From positions 1-35,572 of the forward strand of contig JALOTZ010000035.1 of NCBI GenBank assembly GCA_025457615.1: DNA of 35,572 bases, in the 5' to 3' direction. The stretch is from Verrucomicrobiota bacterium (GTDB lineage Bacteria; Verrucomicrobiota; Verrucomicrobiia; Limisphaerales; DSYF01). Below the pieces are notes generated by a model. That model worked only from the letters and a program-made list of their open reading frames with translations, did no database searches and was not told the origin of the DNA. This document shows positions 32,218-35,572 of this stretch, in pieces. The position numbers and the translations under genes are program-made. Numbering within the stretch: the stretch's first letter is position 1; each line of letters starts with the position of its first letter.

Positions 32218-32763
32218 ATGACCTACGAACGATTCGAAGACCTGCCCGTCTGGCAGAAAGCCGCCGCGCTGTACGAACTCACCGAAGACCTGCTCGGGAA
32301 TGACACGTTCCGCGCCACCCGCAGCTTCCGCGACCAACTCGATCGCGCCGCGCTCTCGGTGTCGAACAACATCGCCGAGGGGTTCGAGCGCGGCACCACC
32401 AACGAGTTGCTCCAGTTCCTCTACATCGCCCGCGGCTCGGCCGGCGAGGTCCGCTCGATGCTGGTGCTGAAAGAACGTCGGGCCGGCAGGGCCGGATGGC
32501 CCGCGAATTTGCAATCTCAGATTTCCAATCTCAGATCGCTGACGGAGAACTGCTCCCGCCAGCTTCGTGGCTGGGCGGACTCGCTGCAGAATTCCAACAT
32601 CCGGGGCCAGCGGCACCTGAATGACAAGGTACGCGAGCAAGAACGCACGAAGAAGGCGGCCCGGTCTTATCGGTTGGAATTCCTGCGGAACCTGAAACCC
32701 AGTCATCCTCTCTACCATTCCTCCGAAGCCCGCGCGGCGCGGGGCCAACCCGAGGAAGCGTAG
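32218..32763 (+). CDS. S23/Avd-like four-helix-bundle protein
   Basis: Encodes 181 residues. The opening YERFEDLPVWQKAAALYELTEDLL, then FRATRSFRDQLDRAALSVSNNIAEGFERGTTNELLQFLYIARGSAGEVRSML, is the conserved core of the S23 ribosomal-intervening-sequence/four-helix-bundle family, related to the accessory Avd protein of diversity-generating retroelements. It is inserted between cas4 and cas1. Residues ~81-101 are altered by a GC-rich stretch plus a heptamer cluster (ERRAGRAGWPANLQSQISNLRS), and the last ~15 residues overlap a palindrome (CCCGCGC/GCGCGGG, 32729-32743). No reverse transcriptase or template repeat is in the window. The start is the ATG after a heptamer-repeat stretch. Function is unknown; related proteins bind nucleic acid or RT. 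Confidence 0.88.
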   Translation: MTYERFEDLPVWQKAAALYELTEDLLGNDTFRATRSFRDQLDRAALSVSNNIAEGFERGTTNELLQFLYIARGSAGEVRSMLVLKERRAGRAGWPANLQSQISNLRSLTENCSRQLRGWADSLQNSNIRGQRHLNDKVREQERTKKAARSYRLEFLRNLKPSHPLYHSSEARAARGQPEEA

Positions 32764-32816
32764 GCCTTCCCTGGTCCGGAAATCGCCAGGCTCGAACCTG
32801 AAAACCTCCCCTGCGC

Positions 32817-33926
32817 ATGGCTGACATTGTCCAGAACACGCTTTACCTCACCACCCCCGGCAGCTACGCCGCGCGGGATCACCTGACGCTCCAGCTCGAG
32901 GTGCCGGTTTATCCCGTGGACCTGCCTCCCGAGGAACGCACCCGGGACAAGGTTGTCGATTGGCGCAAGCTCTCGATTCCCATTCATCATCTCGAATCCA
33001 TCTGCGTCCTTGGCGTGAGCACCATCAGTCCGCCCGCCCTGGACTTGTGCTGGGAACACGGGGTGGCAGTGAACTTCCTGAGCGAGAGCGGTTATCTCCA
33101 GGCGCGGATGACCGGCGTGGCCGACACCAGCGTCACCCTGCGCCGCGCGCAGTTTCGGGCCGCGGACCAGCCGGCCCGGTGCGCGGCCCTCGCGCGCCAG
33201 ATCATTGCCGGCAAACTCCAGAACAGCCGCAGCAGCCTCCTGCGCGCGGGGCGCGAATCGGAAATCTCAAATCTGAAATCTGAAATCCAAGAAGCCACGG
33301 AGGCGTTGGCCGCGCAGATCGAGGGGTTGGGACGGTGGACAGCCCTGGAACTGGGCCAGCCGGACGCTCTCGACCGGCTGCGCGGGGCGGAGGGCATGGG
33401 CAGCGCCACGTACTTCGGTGTGTTCAACGGCCTGCTCAAACAGCAGCGGGATGATTTCGCCTTCACCACGCGCACCCGGCGGCCGCCCCGGGACCGCATC
33501 AATTGCCTGCTCAGCTTTCTGTACGCCCTGATCCGGCACGATTGCATTGCCGCGCTCACCAGCATCGGGCTGGATCCGTTCGTCGGCTTTCTGCATGCCG
33601 AACGTCCCAACCGCCCGGCCCTGGCGCTGGATCTCATGGAAGAGTTCCGCCCCTGGCTGGCCGACCGGCTCGCCATCACCTTGATCAACCGCCAGCAAGT
33701 CAGCTCGTCCGACTTTCGGGTTCGGGAGGGGGGAGCTGTCGAGTTCACCGACACCGGTCGCAAACGCGTCATTACCGCCTATCAGCAACGCAAACAGGAA
33801 CAGCTCCAGCACCCGTTGCTCGATCAGAACCTGCGCGTCGGCCAGATGCCGTTTGTCCAGGCCCGCCTGCTGGCCCGCCACCTGCGCGGCGACCTGCCGG
33901 ACTACGTGCCGTTCGTCCCGAAATGA
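32817..33926 (+). CDS. cas1: Cas1, spacer integrase (type I-C)
   Basis: Encodes 369 residues. Cas1 and Cas2 together integrate new spacers at the leader end. The start IVQNTLYLTTPGSYAARDHLTLQLEV is typical of the I-C group. Metal ligands are E192 in RGAEGMGS, H260 in GFLHAERPNRPAL and E275 in LDLMEEFRPW (with D272). Residues ~147-157 (SEISNLKSEIQ) come from a heptamer repeat at 33255-33288, placed between NSRSSLLRAG and the helix leading to the active site, a loop that varies in the family; active-site residues are intact. cas2 starts 37 nt downstream. Confidence 0.95.
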   Translation: MADIVQNTLYLTTPGSYAARDHLTLQLEVPVYPVDLPPEERTRDKVVDWRKLSIPIHHLESICVLGVSTISPPALDLCWEHGVAVNFLSESGYLQARMTGVADTSVTLRRAQFRAADQPARCAALARQIIAGKLQNSRSSLLRAGRESEISNLKSEIQEATEALAAQIEGLGRWTALELGQPDALDRLRGAEGMGSATYFGVFNGLLKQQRDDFAFTTRTRRPPRDRINCLLSFLYALIRHDCIAALTSIGLDPFVGFLHAERPNRPALALDLMEEFRPWLADRLAITLINRQQVSSSDFRVREGGAVEFTDTGRKRVITAYQQRKQEQLQHPLLDQNLRVGQMPFVQARLLARHLRGDLPDYVPFVPK

Positions 33927-33963
33927 TCGTGACTCCGGACCAGCCTCATCCAACACTCACCCC

Positions 33964-34254
33964 ATGCTTGTCCTGGTCACCTATGATGTCAGCACGACGG
34001 AAAAGGCCGGGCAGCGGCGCCTCCGCCGGGTCGCCCGGGCCTGCGAGGACTATGGCGTGCGCGTTCAGAAATCCGTTTTCGAATGTCAGGTGGGCCGGAC
34101 CGAATGGGTGCAATTGGAGGCGCGGCTCCTGGGCGAGATCAAGGCCGACGAAGACTCGCTGCGGTTTTACCACCTGGACGAGAGTGCCGTGAAGCGCATC
34201 GAGCATCACGGAGTGGACAAGCCCGTGGACCTGACCGAGCCGCTGATCCTATGA
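33964..34254 (+). CDS. cas2: Cas2
   Basis: Encodes 96 residues, the family's usual size. The start MLVLVTYDVS gives the ferredoxin-like first strand with D8; RRLRRVARACEDYGVRVQKSVFECQVG forms the first helix and second strand, and FYHLDESAVKRIEHHGV the C-terminal part. It dimerises between two Cas1 dimers in the integration complex. The frame is open upstream, but the ATG at 33964 fits the known N-terminus. The array leader starts right after its stop. Confidence 0.95.
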   Translation: MLVLVTYDVSTTEKAGQRRLRRVARACEDYGVRVQKSVFECQVGRTEWVQLEARLLGEIKADEDSLRFYHLDESAVKRIEHHGVDKPVDLTEPLIL

Positions 34255-34444
34255 CGAGCTGCCCGCGAACCCCCAGTACCGGCCTGCCCCCGTGGGTTTC
34301 GCGCAACCTTCCTTTGGCCCGATGGGATTTGGATTGTTCCCTGCTCTTTGACAACCGAAATGATCACAGCGCCGCCCCTGAGCCCCCAGGTTCGCGCTTG
34401 ATCGCCATTATCTCTTTGCGCCTCCGCCAGTTGGGAGAGGCGCA
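34255..34444 (+). promoter_or_regulatory. CRISPR leader
   Basis: The 190 nt between the cas2 stop and the first repeat act as leader: they should hold the array promoter and the integration anchor. A TTGACA at 34348-34353 (in CTCTTTGACAACC) could be a -35, but no good -10 follows at the usual distance. Directly against the first repeat lies TGCGCCTC (34417-34424) and GAGGCGCA (34437-34444), a perfect 8-bp inverted repeat with a 12-nt loop. Confidence 0.6.
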
Positions 34445-35572
34445 GTCGCCCCGCTCGCGAGGGCGGGGCGCGGATTGAAACTTTGCGAGCGCGGACATTT
34501 TCGCGGCCCGCTCCTCAGTCGCCCCGCTCGCGAGGGCGGGGCGCGGATTGAAACATGATGGCGGACGGGGATCCCAACTTCACCCCGTGTCGCCCCGCTC
34601 GCGAGGGCGGGGCGCGGATTGAAACCCCGCCGGCCATCGCGACGCGGTGGACGCTGTGGAGGTCGCCCCGCTCGCGAGGGCGGGGCGCGGATTGAAACGC
34701 GGATACGTCGGGGGATACGTCAGCGGGCTTGCGTCGCCCCGCTCGCGAGGGCGGGGCGCGGATTGAAACACGTTCCAGCACGCCGCCGCGGATGGGGCTT
34801 GGAGTCGCCCCGCTCGCGAGGGCGGGGCGCGGATTGAAACCTGGTCGAATCAATCCGTCACCACGGACTTCAGCAAGTCGCCCCGCTCGCGAGGGCGGGG
34901 CGCGGATTGAAACCTTCAGCAACTGGCGCACAATGGCCAGGGGCGGCGTCGCCCCGCTCGCGAGGGCGGGGCGCGGATTGAAACACGGAGATCAGCAAGC
35001 AGACCAAGGAGTTGAGCAAGTCGCCCCGCTCGCGAGGGCGGGGCGCGGATTGAAACGTTTTCGAGCTTGGCTTGCAGTTCTGCCACTGTGGGTCGCCCCG
35101 CTCGCGAGGGCGGGGCGCGGATTGAAACGAGCTAATCCAGCAACCGCAACCGAGTAACGAAAGTCGCCCCGCTCGCGAGGGCGGGGCGCGGATTGAAACC
35201 ACGACGATGGCATGCGACGCCTCGAAGACATCGCGTCGCCCCGCTCGCGAGGGCGGGGCGCGGATTGAAACGAATGATGGAATAACAGTTGAATGGCTGA
35301 ATCGGGTCGCCCCGCTCGCGAGGGCGGGGCGCGGATTGAAACGGTATCGAGCCTGACGCTGTATTGGTTCGCTGATGTCGCCCCGCTCGCGAGGGCGGGG
35401 CGCGGATTGAAACTCGTCGTCGTCGTCATCGTCGCCCAACCCCTTCAAGTCGCCCCGCTCGCGAGGGCGGGGCGCGGATTGAAACATACCAGGCGCTCAC
35501 CCACTCGACCGCCGCCTCTGTCGCCCCGCTCGCGAGGGCGGGGCGCGGATTGAAACACAATCCTTCAGGTCG
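34445..35572 (+). CRISPR. Type I-C CRISPR array, at least 16 repeats, runs off the window
   Basis: Sixteen repeats of 37 bp, all apparently identical, start at 34445, 34518, 34589, 34662, 34733, 34804, 34877, 34948, 35020, 35092, 35163, 35235, 35306, 35377, 35449 and 35520. Fifteen complete spacers are 34-36 nt; a sixteenth begins at 35557 and is cut by the window end. The repeat begins GTCGCCCCGC and ends GCGGATTGAAAC, the I-C type end; CGCCCCGC (3-10) and GCGGGGCG (19-26) make an 8-bp stem with an 8-nt loop. Orientation follows from the leader and cas genes upstream and the ATTGAAAC end. Identical repeats suggest an active, recently grown array. Spacer 14 is a TCG-rich low-complexity sequence and spacer 4 has a short direct repeat. 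Confidence 0.98.

Larger units (their letters stand above)
31658..33288 (+). repeat. Clusters of AATCT-type heptamer repeats across the adaptation genes
   Basis: Six clusters of short tandem units close to AAATCTC/AAATCTG: 31658-31677, 31773-31810 and 32030-32062 inside cas4; 32181-32209 across the cas4 stop and the gap before the next gene; 32511-32537 inside the four-helix-bundle gene; 33255-33288 inside cas1. I did not notice such clusters elsewhere in the window. Because the unit is 7 nt, three units equal 7 codons, and translations read as SNLKSEI/SQISNLK heptads in every coding copy. Those copies avoid the in-frame TGA that AAATCTG arrays can create. Confidence 0.75.

Noticed and set aside
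32218-32763. Diversity-generating retroelement around the Avd-like gene
   Set aside because: No reverse transcriptase, template repeat or variable repeat is visible in the window.
32788-32805. tRNA T-arm-like sequence on the minus strand (AGGTTCGAGCCT)
   Set aside because: The surrounding bases give no acceptor stem, D-arm or anticodon arm; it is a simple short hairpin before cas1.
34348-34376. Array promoter from the TTGACA in the leader
   Set aside because: The 17-bp spaced position reads GCCGCC and no acceptable -10 lies near, so I did not claim it.
34515-35487. Long repetitive open frames across the array (minus strand, FQSAPRPRERGD units)
   Set aside because: They are translations of the CRISPR repeat and change with every spacer; not a gene.

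Overview
The window reads as one chromosomal segment of a GC-rich Gram-negative bacterium. The outer-membrane TolC protein, the RND pump and a lipoprotein adaptor show the envelope type. Gene content (PocR-AraC regulator, CoA-transferase/GNAT fusion, S23-type four-helix-bundle gene, dispersed GC-rich palindromes and AATCT heptamer repeats) suggests Verrucomicrobiota, perhaps the Pedosphaera/Limisphaera side. That placement rests on general resemblance only; there is no rRNA or marker phylogeny in the window.

Left part (1-12.2 kb): a truncated HTH fragment; a lone tryptophan synthase beta gene (trpB); an ArsR-type repressor divergent from three small membrane proteins (one YgaP-like DUF2892, two DUF6132-like paralogues) with a readable promoter and operator; an RND adaptor and pump converging on a TolC-like gene; an AmpG-like MFS transporter; and a PocR-domain AraC regulator.

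Middle (12.2-24.4 kb): a hypothetical protein; a two-gene acetate/acyl-CoA unit (ADP-forming acetyl-CoA synthetase fusion followed by an acetyl-CoA hydrolase/transferase fused to a GNAT domain); a cluster of a hypothetical protein, a HEAT-repeat protein, a response regulator with DUF4388 and a probable roadblock-like tail, and a small roadblock-like protein; then, on the minus strand, protoporphyrinogen oxidase and ferrochelatase, the last heme steps.

Right part (24.5 kb to end): a complete type I-C CRISPR-Cas locus, cas3-cas5-cas8c(with internal cas11c)-cas7-[antitoxin-ParE toxin]-cas4-[S23 four-helix-bundle protein]-cas1-cas2, then a leader and at least 16 identical 37-bp repeats running off the window. 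The effector half is canonical. The adaptation half is unusual: a toxin-antitoxin pair sits between cas7 and cas4, with toxin and cas4 joined by an ATGA overlap; an Avd/S23-like gene sits between cas4 and cas1; six clusters of an AATCT-type heptamer repeat lie in or beside cas4, the four-helix gene and cas1, mostly in frame, and one supplies the cas4 stop codon. Upstream of cas3 an 11-nt copy of the 3' end of the CRISPR repeat sits in the loop of a perfect 7-bp inverted repeat. These are the most unusual parts of the window.
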